A DNA stretch of 64,000 nucleotides from Acinetobacter calcoaceticus (GTDB lineage: Bacteria > Pseudomonadota > Gammaproteobacteria > Pseudomonadales > Moraxellaceae), in NCBI RefSeq assembly GCF_900520355.1, contig NZ_LS999521.1, positions 3,286,001-3,350,000 on the forward strand, written 5' to 3'. The notes beneath the pieces were generated by a model. The model saw only the letters and a program-made list of their open reading frames with translations. It was not told the origin of the DNA and searched no databases. Both the position numbers and the translations under genes were made by a program. Position 1 is the first letter of the stretch. Each line of letters begins with the position of its first letter. Shown one piece after another: positions 1 to 9,562 of the stretch.

Positions 1-183
1 CATTAAAGCATCAATTAAACGCTCATCAACTGGAAGTTTCTGAATTTGTTTAATAGAAAGTTGTGCTAATTGCTCACCTAAAGCAGCCATGCGTTGCACT
101 GCTTTTTTCTGTTCGGTTTTGCTTGCACGTCCTTCTAAAGAACCGAAATCTTCTTCAGTATAACGTTGGGAACCACGTGCCAC
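1..183 (-). CDS. darP: Ribosome-associated protein DarP/YjgA (DUF615), N-terminal part
   Basis: Runs off the left edge, so only the first 61 codons are visible. The reading starts MARGSQRYTEEDFGSLEGR and continues with a basic helical stretch ending PVDERLIDALM, which fits the N-terminus of the DUF615 family. YjgA (DarP) associates with late 50S assembly intermediates. The start is a GTG at 183-181, two bases after the stop of the upstream HPr-like gene, so the two are probably cotranscribed. No strong Shine-Dalgarno is visible. The family call rests on the N-terminal pattern alone. Confidence 0.7.
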   Translation of the reverse strand, partial: MARGSQRYTEEDFGSLEGRASKTEQKKAVQRMAALGEQLAQLSIKQIQKLPVDERLIDALM

Positions 184-185
184 GA

Positions 186-455
186 TTAATCTGCCTCATA
201 AAATTTTGCTGCGAATAACGCCAGTACTTCACTTAATGCCTGTTCTTCGTCGGTACCATCAATGACCAATCTTAAAGTGGTCCCTTTACCTGCACCTAAC
301 ATCAGCAAAGACATAATATTTTTTGCATCTACCAAATGATCGCCTTTTCCAATCTGGATCGACGAACGAAACTTTGTAGTGACCTCTATCAGTTTCCCTG
401 ATGCACGAGCATGTAAACCGAGTTTATTAATTACATCAACAGTTGTGTCTATCAT
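186..455 (-). CDS. ptsO: HPr-family phosphocarrier, NPr type
   Basis: Small phosphocarrier of about 89 residues. The active-site block is [13 protein letters not shown] with His15 in the expected place. Residue 46 is Asn where Firmicute HPr has the regulatory Ser, so HPr-kinase control is not expected. The start is the ATG at 455, which overlaps the rapZ stop (ATGA). A longer reading from 497 would run back into rapZ and is less likely. In Proteobacteria rapZ-ptsO pairs belong to the nitrogen-related PTS (EINtr-NPr-EIIANtr), which signals metabolic state rather than transporting sugar. That role is family knowledge. Confidence 0.85.
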   Translation of the reverse strand: MIDTTVDVINKLGLHARASGKLIEVTTKFRSSIQIGKGDHLVDAKNIMSLLMLGAGKGTTLRLVIDGTDEEQALSEVLALFAAKFYEAD

Positions 456-1303
456 GACCAGTGCTTCATTTCTCTGTGTAAGACCTGAACAGACCATTCT
501 GCCTCAAGTGCTTGTTTTAGTCTATCTACGATATAAACCGAACGATGTTGCCCCCCAGTGCAACCAATAGAAATCGTCATATAGTGACGATGTCCTTCAG
601 CAAATGCGGGAAGCCATTTTTTTAAGAAGTGAAGAATATCATCAAACATTTCGTTTGCTTGTGGACTTGCTTCTAAAAATTGTCTTACTGGCTCATCCAA
701 ACCAGAAAAACGTCTTAATTCTAAATCCCAATGCGGATTTGGTAAATGCCGTACATCAAAAACATAATCGGCATCTAACGGAATGCCATGTTTATATCCA
801 AAGGACTGCAATATGACAATAAGCTTATCTGACTGTCCCAATTTAGACAGTAAAATATGCTTTAAATCATGAACGCTTTTATCCGTTGTATCAATATGAA
901 CTGTAGCGCGGAACTGAATTGGAAGCAGTAACTGCTTTTCTTCTTGAATACATTGCAACAGGCTTTTAAAACGGTTGGCTAATGGATGCGGACGACGGGA
1001 TGCACTAAAACGCGCAATCAAATCCTGATCTTGCGTAGTAAGGTAAATAACGTCAACTGTCCCATGTCTTTGTAATTGCTCAAAAACATGATCGAACTCT
1101 TGCATATCTGCCCGAGTACTTCTTACATCCACACCTAAAGCCAATTGCTCTAAGTTATTTTCATGATCTAGCTTTGCCACAATTTCAGGCAGCAATGCCA
1201 AAGGCAAATTATCAATACAGTAATAGCCCAAATCTTCTAATACTTGAAGGGCTGAAGATTTTCCTGAACCAGACTGTCCTGTCACGATAAGTATACGCTT
1301 CAT
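452..1303 (-). CDS. rapZ: RNase adapter protein RapZ (P-loop)
   Basis: 283 residues, the normal length. The N-terminus carries a Walker A loop, GQSGSGKSS at residues 9-17. The C-terminal half has the conserved [12 protein letters not shown] block typical of YvcJ/RapZ proteins. In enterobacteria RapZ binds glucosamine-6-phosphate and guides RNase E to the sRNA GlmZ. Whether that sRNA circuit exists in this organism cannot be read from here. The gene is translationally coupled to the NPr-like gene downstream and lies 24 bp after panC. Confidence 0.93.
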   Translation of the reverse strand: MKRILIVTGQSGSGKSSALQVLEDLGYYCIDNLPLALLPEIVAKLDHENNLEQLALGVDVRSTRADMQEFDHVFEQLQRHGTVDVIYLTTQDQDLIARFSASRRPHPLANRFKSLLQCIQEEKQLLLPIQFRATVHIDTTDKSVHDLKHILLSKLGQSDKLIVILQSFGYKHGIPLDADYVFDVRHLPNPHWDLELRRFSGLDEPVRQFLEASPQANEMFDDILHFLKKWLPAFAEGHRHYMTISIGCTGGQHRSVYIVDRLKQALEAEWSVQVLHREMKHWS

Positions 1304-1327
1304 GGCATGGCTGTCCTTTGATCTCTT

Positions 1328-2176
1328 TTATTGGGGTGTAAAGGCAACTTCTAAATTATCAATCAAACGGGTTGCACCCAGTTTTGCCGCGATAAATAAC
1401 ACAATATCACGATCAAATTGAGTAGCAGGTAACAGATTTGTCTGACGAGCTTCGACATAATCAACAACAAGACCATTGTCTGTCAACCGAGTTTTGATAT
1501 CTTCTACAACTTGTTGCAAATCTTTGCCTTGATGTAACTGTTGCTCGGCCTGCTTCAAGCTTTGATAAATAACCGGAGCGACCTGACGGTGTTCAGCGCT
1601 TAAATAACCATTTCTCGAGCTAAGCGCCAAACCATCCGCTGCACGAACAATTGGCACACCAATTACTTCTAAAGGAATATTTAAATCTTGCACAAATTGG
1701 CGAATAACGGCTAACTGCTGGTAATCTTTTTGGCCAAAAAAAGCATAATTGGGTTGCACAATATTAAAGAGCTTAGTTACAACCAAAGCTACACCATCAA
1801 AGTGTCCCGGGCGTGAACTACCGCATAAAGCATCTGTAATCTGGCTTACACTGATGTTAGTTAAACGCGGTTGTGTACCGTACATTTGCTCAACTGATGG
1901 AGCAAAAATAATGTCACAGCCTACATCTGCAAGCAAACGACTATCTTGCTCTAAAGTACGAGGATAGTTATCAAAATCTTCGCCCGGCCCAAATTGAGTC
2001 GGATTTACGAAGATGCTTACAACTACAACATCACATAGCTTTTTCGCTTCACGAACAAGTGTGAGATGTCCTTCATGTAGATTTCCCATTGTTGGGACAA
2101 AACCAATAATTTTACGTGCAGCTCTAGCAGGATTTAGAGAGGCTGCAAGACCTTGTATGGTGGTTTCTGTTTTCAT
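1328..2176 (-). CDS. panC: Pantothenate synthetase (pantoate-beta-alanine ligase)
   Basis: Joins pantoate and beta-alanine with ATP hydrolysis to AMP, the last step of pantothenate (vitamin B5) synthesis. The 282-residue protein shows the adenylate-forming signature [10 protein letters not shown] at about 28-37 (HxGH-like), [13 protein letters not shown] and GQKDYQQLA, all hallmarks of PanC. It starts three bases after the panB stop, so panB-panC are one operon. Length and motifs are complete and no defect is seen. Confidence 0.96.
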   Translation of the reverse strand: MKTETTIQGLAASLNPARAARKIIGFVPTMGNLHEGHLTLVREAKKLCDVVVVSIFVNPTQFGPGEDFDNYPRTLEQDSRLLADVGCDIIFAPSVEQMYGTQPRLTNISVSQITDALCGSSRPGHFDGVALVVTKLFNIVQPNYAFFGQKDYQQLAVIRQFVQDLNIPLEVIGVPIVRAADGLALSSRNGYLSAEHRQVAPVIYQSLKQAEQQLHQGKDLQQVVEDIKTRLTDNGLVVDYVEARQTNLLPATQFDRDIVLFIAAKLGATRLIDNLEVAFTPQ

Positions 2177-2179
2177 GAA

Positions 2180-2989
2180 TTACAGCTCAACGTGAAAAGT
2201 ATGTTCTTTAGCAGGGAATGACTGATCAAGCACCGCAGCATGATAAGCTTTAAATGCATCTAAAATGGCAGTTTCACCTGATTGCTCTTTCATAAAATTG
2301 CGAACAAAGCGCGCAACTCGACCAAAAGTTAAACCCAGCATATCTTGTACAACCAATACTTGACCATCGGTTGCATTACCTGCACCAATACCAATTACAG
2401 GTGTATTTGGGAATAATTCAGCAATTTCTTGTCCTAACTGAGCAGGAACACATTCAAGTAATAACACCGATGCGCCCGCCTCAACTACAGCGGTACAGTC
2501 AGCAATGAGCTGATCTGCTGCTTCACGTGTTCTAGCTTGTAATTTATAGCCACCAAATACATGTACAGATTGAGGTGTTAAACCTAAATGTACACAAACA
2601 GGCACCCCATTACGGGTTAAAACTTGCACGATTTCACTTAACCATGCGCCACCTTCGATTTTCACCATTTGAGCGCCAGCCTGCATGACTGTTCTTGAGT
2701 TCTGCAAAGCATCATTTAAGGTTGCATAACTCATAAATGGCAAGTCTGTCATGATCAAGGCATGCTGGTTACCACGACGAACCGCTGCCGTATGATAAGC
2801 CATATCTTCAACGGTGACTGGCAAAGTTGAATCTCGCCCTTGAATTGCCATTCCAAGAGAATCACCAATTAAGATTGTATCAACTTCAGCAAGTTCCATT
2901 GCTTTTGCCATGCTTGCATCGTAACAAGTCAGGCAAGAGAACTTGCGTCCTTCGGTTTTAAATTTTCTTAAGTCACTTAGACTAATCAT
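2180..2989 (-). CDS. panB: 3-methyl-2-oxobutanoate hydroxymethyltransferase
   Basis: Transfers a hydroxymethyl group from methylene-THF to ketoisovalerate, giving ketopantoate. Ketoisovalerate also comes from the IlvC branch encoded further right in this window. The start was set at MISLSDLRKFKTEGRKF (position 2989), giving 269 residues. An AGAGG lies eight bases upstream, and a further 23 codons can be read upstream without support. The metal-site and substrate segments LIGDSLGMAIQGRDSTLPVT and KIEGGAWLSE are present. Cytoplasmic TIM-barrel enzyme, operonic with panC. Confidence 0.96.
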   Translation of the reverse strand: MISLSDLRKFKTEGRKFSCLTCYDASMAKAMELAEVDTILIGDSLGMAIQGRDSTLPVTVEDMAYHTAAVRRGNQHALIMTDLPFMSYATLNDALQNSRTVMQAGAQMVKIEGGAWLSEIVQVLTRNGVPVCVHLGLTPQSVHVFGGYKLQARTREAADQLIADCTAVVEAGASVLLLECVPAQLGQEIAELFPNTPVIGIGAGNATDGQVLVVQDMLGLTFGRVARFVRNFMKEQSGETAILDAFKAYHAAVLDQSFPAKEHTFHVEL

Positions 2990-3035
2990 GATGATATCCT
3001 CTACAGGAGTTCGCAGAACATAATGAATCGAAAGT

Positions 3036-3518
3036 TTAAGCCCAAGACTCATCAGCAAGTACAGTCAGCGTCGGCTGCTGTATCAGCTCTAAATCTTTTA
3101 GTGGCTGACCATTCAATTGTAAATCTGCATCTAAATCTAATAAGGGAATTACAACAAAATCTCGTTGTAAAATTCCTATGTGCGGCACAGTTAAGCGCTC
3201 ATTGTGAATTTTTTCATTGCCATATATAAGCAAATCCAGATCTAAGGTTCGCTCACCCCAACGACGAAGTCGTACACGACCAGCTTCTTGCTCAAAACGT
3301 TGTAAATGATCTAGCAAATCTAAAGGCGCAAGATCCGTATTTAATTCTGCAACTGCATTTAAATAATTTGGCTGGTCTTGAGGCCCCATAGGTGGACTTT
3401 CATAAAGTCTAGAAACTTTAACCATTCCTAACGTCTTAAGCTTAGCAATGGCTTCAGATAAAATTTGACGTGAATCGCCTAAATTACTTCCCAAACCAAT
3501 ATAAGTGGTTATTGTCAT
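3036..3518 (-). CDS. folK: 6-hydroxymethyl-7,8-dihydropterin pyrophosphokinase (HPPK)
   Basis: Pyrophosphorylates the pterin precursor of folate using ATP. The 160 residues hold the N-terminal GLGSNLGDS segment, the ESPPMGPQDQPNYLN loop and the diagnostic RWGERTLDLDLL block, whose Asp residues bind Mg-ATP. The start codon overlaps the end of pcnB, so the pair is translationally coupled. pcnB-folK-panB-panC is a common gammaproteobacterial arrangement. Confidence 0.95.
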   Translation of the reverse strand: MTITTYIGLGSNLGDSRQILSEAIAKLKTLGMVKVSRLYESPPMGPQDQPNYLNAVAELNTDLAPLDLLDHLQRFEQEAGRVRLRRWGERTLDLDLLIYGNEKIHNERLTVPHIGILQRDFVVIPLLDLDADLQLNGQPLKDLELIQQPTLTVLADESWA

Positions 3519-4978
3519 TGCGTCGGCCCAAAAACAACTTGGCTTAAATCGCGCTGTACCCGCTTACGTTTTAAAATTGGATGATCACCCGTCACGCCTG
3601 CGTCTGAAGAAGACGCTTTTTCAACAAATCGGCTTACGGCCTGATCTTGTCTAGTACGTTCTTTTTTCCCACGGCGAGTGCGTGGTTCCGGAATATCAAC
3701 TAAAGGTTCAATTTCCGTCTCAACTTTATTATTTTCGATAGGCTCAGCAGCAGCTTTACGGCGGTTTCTAGCTTTCTGACGATTATATTGGCTAATAGTA
3801 GCTTCTTTTTCGTCATTCGACATTTCTTGGTAAGCTTCCCACCAGCTTCCCATTCCTTGTGTTGTGTCATCACCTGACTTTTCACGAAGTAATAAGAAGT
3901 CAAAACCAGCACGGAAGCGAGCATGCCCTGCCAATGCTTCTATTTGCTGTGGTTTTGGATTGAGCAAACGAGTCTGCATTTCCCAAACTTCACGAATAAA
4001 CGTTTCTGCAAAGCGAGGAATAACTGTGCGTGTTGCTTGACGTTTTAAAATATCTAAGCCAGCCTGCGCACGGGCTTCAGCCGGCACAATGCCTTTAGAT
4101 AAGTAAAACTCACAACGTTCTAAAAACGGCTGCCACAATAACACTGCATAGAAAAATGCAGGATTAATGGTTTTACCCACTTGTATACGTTGATCTGTAT
4201 TCTTTGCTGCTCTTAAAATAAATGGGGTGAGATTAGGTTGAACATCGGCAAAAAGTTGCTTCCAGACACCAAACTCAATCAACATTGGCAAAACACGCGC
4301 CAAATGTCCCATTGTGAACAACTTCTGAGATTCATCATATAAACGATGCGGAGAGACATCACGCAATAATTGCGTCATTTCAGCATTAAATATATCGAGA
4401 ATATTTGAATCAATTTTGAAATTTAACTTGGCCGCAAAGCGTAGAGTTCGCAGCATACGCACAGGGTCTTCTTCAAAACGCTGTGCTGGATCGCCCAATA
4501 AACGCAAAGTTTTGTTTTTAACATCGTCAATCGCTTTGCAGAAGTCGAGCACAATACTCTTACGTGGTTGGTAATATAGAGTATTGATAGAAAAATCACG
4601 TCGAGCAAAGTCTTGTTCGATGGTACCCCAGTTATTGTCACGTAAAATCATGCCTGAGGCACTCGTAACTGCTTTTTTAGGAGGGGCACGGAATGTTGCA
4701 ACTTCAATAAGCTCACGCCCAGAATAGACGTGTGCCAATTCAAATCGACGGCCAATGATTCGGCAACGTCGGCCAAAAACTTCTTTAATTTGAGCAGGTG
4801 TCGCATTGGTGACTGCATCGAAATCTTTAGGATTAAACCCTAGCATTAAATCACGGACACCACCCCCAACAATATAAGCTTCATAGCCAGCTTTAGTCAG
4901 GCTATCGATCACATCTAAAATCGAAGAAGGAAGTTGGGCTGTGGACAAACCACATTTTGACGCTCGCAAGGTTTGCAA
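3515..4978 (-). CDS. pcnB: Poly(A) polymerase I
   Basis: Template-independent 3' adenylation of RNA, which promotes decay in bacteria. The head domain has the class II nucleotidyltransferase pattern, IVGGGVRDLMLG followed by PKDFDAVTNA with the metal-binding Asp pair, then the RNA-binding segment RRDFSINTL. The C-terminal ~90 residues are very basic and Arg/Lys rich, the tail expected of PcnB rather than of a CCA-adding enzyme. Start: the frame has no ATG early enough. A TTG at 4978 preceded by AGGAGA at suitable spacing is the best start, giving 487 residues. Confidence 0.92.
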   Translation of the reverse strand: MQTLRASKCGLSTAQLPSSILDVIDSLTKAGYEAYIVGGGVRDLMLGFNPKDFDAVTNATPAQIKEVFGRRCRIIGRRFELAHVYSGRELIEVATFRAPPKKAVTSASGMILRDNNWGTIEQDFARRDFSINTLYYQPRKSIVLDFCKAIDDVKNKTLRLLGDPAQRFEEDPVRMLRTLRFAAKLNFKIDSNILDIFNAEMTQLLRDVSPHRLYDESQKLFTMGHLARVLPMLIEFGVWKQLFADVQPNLTPFILRAAKNTDQRIQVGKTINPAFFYAVLLWQPFLERCEFYLSKGIVPAEARAQAGLDILKRQATRTVIPRFAETFIREVWEMQTRLLNPKPQQIEALAGHARFRAGFDFLLLREKSGDDTTQGMGSWWEAYQEMSNDEKEATISQYNRQKARNRRKAAAEPIENNKVETEIEPLVDIPEPRTRRGKKERTRQDQAVSRFVEKASSSDAGVTGDHPILKRKRVQRDLSQVVFGPTQ

Positions 4979-5103
4979 AAGACGCTGTCTCCTACGTCAG
5001 GACGTAAATAACAAGTTGTCGCTAATCATAGCTCTAACGCACACAAAGGGCAATTTGATTCTCTGTAGTTTGCGCATGAAATGACAATTGACAAACAGAT
5101 GAT

Positions 5104-5502
5104 TTATAAACTCAACCGTGGTTTATTCTTTTCAAAAATGGCTGGACCAATACCTTTTACATTTTTAAATTCATCAATATTTTTAAAGCCACCATTCTTT
5201 TGACGGTATTCCACAATCGCTTGAGCCTTTTTCTCACCGATACCTTTTAGCTTTTGAAGCTCATCAATATTAGCTTGATTCAAGTGAACTTGCCCTGAAG
5301 AATCAGTCATTATAGTACTTTTTGAGACATTAGAATGAGATGATTGCTGCATGCTCAACTTCTGATCATACATCTGCTGTTTAGCTTTCCACTCCTTAAA
5401 ATTTTGATCGAAAGATTGAGCCTGAATAAAGGTTGATGAAATCAGGCTCCAAAATAAAATAATAAAATACTTACTCTTCGAAAGATTCATGCTGAGTTGC
5501 AT
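5104..5502 (-). CDS. Secreted ComEA-like helix-hairpin-helix DNA-binding protein
   Basis: 132 residues: an N-terminal signal peptide (hydrophobic run FIILFWSLISSTF, cleavage near QAQS), a Gln-rich linker, then two helix-hairpin-helix motifs. These read LNQANIDELQKLKGIGEKKA and IDEFKNVKGIGPAIFEKNKP. This layout matches ComEA, the periplasmic DNA receptor of natural transformation, which Acinetobacter performs. The start ATG at 5502 has AGGGG nine bases upstream and lies inside the end of mazG (32-nt overlap), so coupling to mazG is likely. ComEA function is inferred from architecture; a short HhH protein of other use is possible. Confidence 0.8.
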   Translation of the reverse strand: MQLSMNLSKSKYFIILFWSLISSTFIQAQSFDQNFKEWKAKQQMYDQKLSMQQSSHSNVSKSTIMTDSSGQVHLNQANIDELQKLKGIGEKKAQAIVEYRQKNGGFKNIDEFKNVKGIGPAIFEKNKPRLSL

Positions 5503-6277
5503 GTGTTTTTTCCCCTAACTTTAAGTGCCGCTTTGCCTGATTCCACAATTCATCCATTTCAGACAAGCTCATGTCCTCTAATGTTCTTTGCTGTTTTTTC
5601 GCTTGATCTTCAATAAAAGCAAAACGGCTTCTAAATTTATGTATTGTTGATAAAAGTGATGTTTCACTTGAAATCGCAAGTTTACGTCCTACATTCACCA
5701 ATGAAAACAGGCAATCTCCAAATTCATCTTGAATTTCATCTATATTTTGATTTTTTAGCGCCTGCTTGAACTCATCCAGCTCTTCTTCTAGTTTTGTATA
5801 AGCATCTTCTACGGTTTCGAAGTCGAACCCAACTTTTGCTACATTTTCTTGAATTTCTTGTGCCTGTAACAGGGCTGGGCCATGCTTTATTTCATCTAAT
5901 CTTGATTGTGGCTTCCCTTGCTTTTCTTGCTGTTTAATTTGTTTCCACAGTTCACTTACTTGTTCTGGCGTTAAGTTATTAAATTGATCTGCCTGAAAAA
6001 CATGGGGATGACGGCGAATTAACTTCTCGCTTATTGCTTCAATCACATCTTGAAAATTAAAAACGCCTTGCTCACTAAACATTTGTGATTGAAACACAAC
6101 TTGTAATAGCAAATCGCCCAGCTCATTTCGAATTTCCTCAATGTCACCCTGACGAATAGCGGCCTCGACTTCATAGGCCTCTTCAATGGCATATTTGGTA
6201 AGACTCATGGGGGTTTGAGCTTGATCCCACGGACATTTTTCTCGTAACTCTTGCATAATTTTAAGCAATTTATCCAT
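5471..6277 (-). CDS. mazG: Nucleoside triphosphate pyrophosphohydrolase MazG
   Basis: Hydrolyses (d)NTPs to monophosphates. The N-terminal half carries CPWDQAQTPMSLTKYAIEEA then EIRNELGDLLLQVVFQ, the EExxE...ExxD metal site of the all-alpha NTP pyrophosphatases. A second MazG repeat follows (KLEEELDEFKQAL...EIQDEFGDCLFSLVN). The start is set at the ATG at 6277, with GAGGG six bases upstream. An in-frame TTG four codons earlier lies in that Shine-Dalgarno. Its closeness to relA repeats the relA-mazG neighbourhood of other Gammaproteobacteria, where MazG tempers the stringent response. Confidence 0.94.
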   Translation of the reverse strand: MDKLLKIMQELREKCPWDQAQTPMSLTKYAIEEAYEVEAAIRQGDIEEIRNELGDLLLQVVFQSQMFSEQGVFNFQDVIEAISEKLIRRHPHVFQADQFNNLTPEQVSELWKQIKQQEKQGKPQSRLDEIKHGPALLQAQEIQENVAKVGFDFETVEDAYTKLEEELDEFKQALKNQNIDEIQDEFGDCLFSLVNVGRKLAISSETSLLSTIHKFRSRFAFIEDQAKKQQRTLEDMSLSEMDELWNQAKRHLKLGEKTHATQHESFEE

Positions 6278-6389
6278 GGTAGCCCTCAAGTTTAAAAAGT
6301 CGGTCAGTAAAACTAAGATTTTAATTTGTTATGATCAAAATCAAAGCGATTAAATCAGTCGCACTATTGTACTGACAAAGAGAAAAAAG

Positions 6390-7163
6390 ATGAGACACAG
6401 TATTCTGATTAGTGGCGCCGCTCAAGGTATTGGGGCAGAAATTGCACGTGTATTTTACCAACAAGAATATAAAGTAGGCATTTATGATATTAATGAGTCG
6501 CTTGCTCAAAAACTAGCAAGTGACTTGGGACCCAATGCCTGTGCTGGCTATCTAGATGTAAGTGATTACGATCAATGGCAACACATATTAAAAGAATTTA
6601 CTGACTGGGCTGGCGAACTCAACATCTTGGTAAATAATGCCGGCATTCTATATTCTGGTGCATTTGAAGCGATTGATATTAAAGCTCATCAAAGAACAAT
6701 AAATATTAATGTAAACGGTGTCATTAATGGCTGTCACGCTGCCCTACCGTATTTAAAGCAAGCTGCTTTTGCACGAGTCATCAATCTCTCTTCAGCCTCT
6801 GCAATTTATGGGCAGGCCGATTTAATTTCTTATTCGGCTAGTAAATTTGCTGTTCGGGGGATTACTGAAGGCTTAGATGTGGAATGGAAGAAATACGGTA
6901 TTCGTGTTTTAGATGTGATGCCGCTATTCGTACAAACTGCAATGGTTAACAACATGAATGCAGGTACTATTCAAAATATGGGGATAGATTTAACACCAAA
7001 TGATATTGCTCAACAGGTGCTTACCCTTGTAGAGAAAAAGGCTCATTTCTGGACTCCTACTCACACTCCTGTTGGCATAAAAACCAAGCTACTTTATCAA
7101 CTCTCGACTTTAAGCCCTCAGTTTTTAAATCGACTCACTAATATTTATTTATCAAGAAAGTAA
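6390..7163 (+). CDS. Short-chain dehydrogenase/reductase (classical SDR)
   Basis: 257 residues of one Rossmann domain. Visible are the nucleotide loop GAAQGIGAEIA, the NNAG motif (LVNNAGILYSG), the catalytic Ser in NLSSASA and the YSASK catalytic Tyr/Lys pair. The substrate cannot be assigned. Asp38 after the second strand (YDINES) favours NAD(H) over NADP(H). It stands alone between divergent mazG and convergent relA and ends at a strong bidirectional terminator. Confidence 0.88.
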   Translation: MRHSILISGAAQGIGAEIARVFYQQEYKVGIYDINESLAQKLASDLGPNACAGYLDVSDYDQWQHILKEFTDWAGELNILVNNAGILYSGAFEAIDIKAHQRTININVNGVINGCHAALPYLKQAAFARVINLSSASAIYGQADLISYSASKFAVRGITEGLDVEWKKYGIRVLDVMPLFVQTAMVNNMNAGTIQNMGIDLTPNDIAQQVLTLVEKKAHFWTPTHTPVGIKTKLLYQLSTLSPQFLNRLTNIYLSRK

Positions 7164-7170
7164 TTTTTAA

Positions 7171-7200
7171 TAAAAAGGCTGTCATTTGACAGCCTTTTTA
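7171..7200. terminator. Bidirectional Rho-independent terminator between SDR gene and relA
   Basis: A perfect 14-bp inverted repeat (arms 7171-7184 and 7187-7200, two-base centre) has a GGCTGTCA core flanked by A-runs and T-runs on both sides. It serves both convergent genes. Confidence 0.9.
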
Positions 7201-7210
7201 CTCAATTTAG

Positions 7211-9517
7211 TTAAACACCTTGGATCATACGTCGCGCACTAATGATTCCAGGTTGCTGCTCTAGACGTGCCAATAAACGAGACAGCTGCGCTAAACCCTT
7301 AACCTCAATTAACAACTTCATATTCGCAATACCATCTGCTTCAGAAATTGTATTAACCTGACGAATATTGATTTGGTCAGAGAAAATCACTTGAGTTAAG
7401 TCTTTAAGCAGACCACGACGATCATATGCTTCCACTACAATCTGAACGCTTTGACCACGTGTTGGCTGCATTTCCCAATCAGCTTCAACAGCACGCTCTG
7501 GTTCTTGCTTAATCATACGCTGATAATCTGAACAAATGACTTTGTGGATACTCACACCACGGTTCAAAGTAATATATCCAGCGATTGATTCGCCATGCAC
7601 GGGCTGGCAGCACTGAGCGATGTGCAACTCTACGTTGTCTAAACCATCAATTAAAATTCCGTGGGCCGATAACGTATGGCTTGCACGCGGATTTAATGCT
7701 GGTTTAAGCACTAGTTCAGGTTCATCCTGATCTAGATGCATTTGGCGGTTCACCTGATTAATCAAGGCATGTAAGCTAATATCACCGCTTACTAGACTCA
7801 CCAAAATGTCATCACCCGTTTTCACGTTAAAGTGTGATGAATAATCATTTAGGTCGATACTTTTTGGGTGAATCGCTAGGCGAGCTAACTCTTTATTGAG
7901 AAGTTCACGGCCGACTTCAAGATTTTTACTACGATCTTGTTGTCTAAACCAATGACGCAACTTGTCACGGGCACGAGAGGTTTTAATATAACCTAAAGAA
8001 TTCACCAACCAATCTCGGTTTGGATCACGATCTTTTTTAGTTAAAATCTCAACCTGCTCGCCAGTTTTTAAAGTATAGGTTAATGGCACATAGCGCTGGT
8101 TAACTCGCGCTGCGTAACACTTATTCCCTACTTCCGTATGCACATGATAAGCAAAATCTAAAACTGTTGAGCCACGTGGCAATTCCTTAATATCACCATC
8201 ACGACTGAAAACATAAATCTTCTCAAAACCTTCAAAATCTTGTAGTTGATCAAAGCCTTCTGTTTCATCTTCGTTTTGATGTACCGTCGTGTCATTGCGC
8301 TCTTGGTAGTGTTCAAGAACGGCCCGCAATGAATGTAAACGATGGTTAAAGGAGTGGTCTGTATTCTTTGAACCTTCTTTATAGTTAAAGTGCGAACATA
8401 CGCCTAATTCTGCTTCGTCGTGCATCTCATGAGTACGAATTTGTACTTCAAGCGACTTATTTTCAGCAATTACAGCGGTATGCAAAGAGCGATAGCCATT
8501 TGCTTTCGGGTTGGTAATATAGTCATCAAACTGGTGAGGAATATGACGCCAGATTTGATGAACAATACCCAAAGAGTGATAACACTCTGGGACACTCTTA
8601 ACCAACACACGTAAGGCACGAATATCATAGAGCTGATCAAAACTCAGGTTTTTGCTTTTCATTTTTCGATAAATCGAATAAATGTGCTTTGCTCGACCTG
8701 TGATTTCTGACTCGATTCCGTAAGACGCTAACTCATTTTTCAAACGATCAATGACGAACTGAATATAATGTTCACGCTCTAAACGTTTTTCATTCAGTAA
8801 TGACGCAATTTCTTTATAACGGTCTGGAGCTAAATAGCGAAAAGCGAGATCTTCAAGTTCCCATTTAAGCTGGGCAATACCAAGTCGATGTGCCAATGGC
8901 GAATAAATAGTAAGAATTTCACGTGCTACGCGTTCCTGACGTTCACGAGAGGAGTTTGCTAGCTCTCGTAAAGAATAGGTACGTTCAGCAAGTTTAATTA
9001 AAACAACACGAACATCTTCGGTGACCGAAATCAGCATTTTATAAATGCCGCTTAAATGTTCTCGTTGATTGTTATTAAAATGGTCTTCTAACCGCTTATT
9101 TTTTTCAATGAGTTCCGATAGTTTACCCATTGCCAAAGCGCCTTTGACAAGGTTATAGACCTGATCTCCAAATTTCTTTTTTACTTCTTCTATATCAGTA
9201 ATTTCTTCACGCACACTACGATAGAGCATGGCTGCCGATAGAGTATCTTCGTCTACATGGAGATGTGCCAAAATATCGGCCATTCCAACGCCAGTAGCGA
9301 AAGTATTGGAACGATGATTAACCGTTGAGTCTAACTCTTTTTGCAGGGTTTCATTCGCAACCTTTTCAAGCTGTTCAAGCTTCGCCCCATCTAATATTTC
9401 ACGCACTCGATCCAACCATGAGGCTAAACCGATTTGCGTTTCGGCGGCATGCTCTACAGTCGTTTCCTCGGACAACTCAGTTAGTTGTTCAGGTAACTGT
9501 TCACGTACTGTGACCAT
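7211..9517 (-). CDS. relA: GTP pyrophosphokinase RelA
   Basis: Ribosome-dependent (p)ppGpp synthetase of the stringent response, 768 residues. Order of parts: pseudo-hydrolase domain (the HD dyad expected near residue 100 in SpoT is absent, reading HVDEDTLSAAMLYRS), synthetase domain (GRAKHIYSIYRKM...YDIRALRV...NPKANGYRSLH), TGS domain about 407-468 (IYVFSRDGDIKELPRGST), zinc-finger-like region (IAQCCQPVHGESI) and C-terminal ACT domain. The lack of HD residues and the position between rlmD and mazG argue for RelA rather than SpoT. The synthetase specificity motif, usually ExDD in RelA, reads QFDD here. GAGGAG precedes the start at ideal distance. Confidence 0.95.
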   Translation of the reverse strand: MVTVREQLPEQLTELSEETTVEHAAETQIGLASWLDRVREILDGAKLEQLEKVANETLQKELDSTVNHRSNTFATGVGMADILAHLHVDEDTLSAAMLYRSVREEITDIEEVKKKFGDQVYNLVKGALAMGKLSELIEKNKRLEDHFNNNQREHLSGIYKMLISVTEDVRVVLIKLAERTYSLRELANSSRERQERVAREILTIYSPLAHRLGIAQLKWELEDLAFRYLAPDRYKEIASLLNEKRLEREHYIQFVIDRLKNELASYGIESEITGRAKHIYSIYRKMKSKNLSFDQLYDIRALRVLVKSVPECYHSLGIVHQIWRHIPHQFDDYITNPKANGYRSLHTAVIAENKSLEVQIRTHEMHDEAELGVCSHFNYKEGSKNTDHSFNHRLHSLRAVLEHYQERNDTTVHQNEDETEGFDQLQDFEGFEKIYVFSRDGDIKELPRGSTVLDFAYHVHTEVGNKCYAARVNQRYVPLTYTLKTGEQVEILTKKDRDPNRDWLVNSLGYIKTSRARDKLRHWFRQQDRSKNLEVGRELLNKELARLAIHPKSIDLNDYSSHFNVKTGDDILVSLVSGDISLHALINQVNRQMHLDQDEPELVLKPALNPRASHTLSAHGILIDGLDNVELHIAQCCQPVHGESIAGYITLNRGVSIHKVICSDYQRMIKQEPERAVEADWEMQPTRGQSVQIVVEAYDRRGLLKDLTQVIFSDQINIRQVNTISEADGIANMKLLIEVKGLAQLSRLLARLEQQPGIISARRMIQGV

Positions 9518-9562
9518 ACCATTCTCCTCAATATGTAACTCATGTTTTTAATCGTTTATCTC

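Noticed and set aside
7211-9517. relA considered as spoT
   Set aside because: The HD hydrolase dyad is missing and the gene order rlmD-relA-mazG fits RelA.
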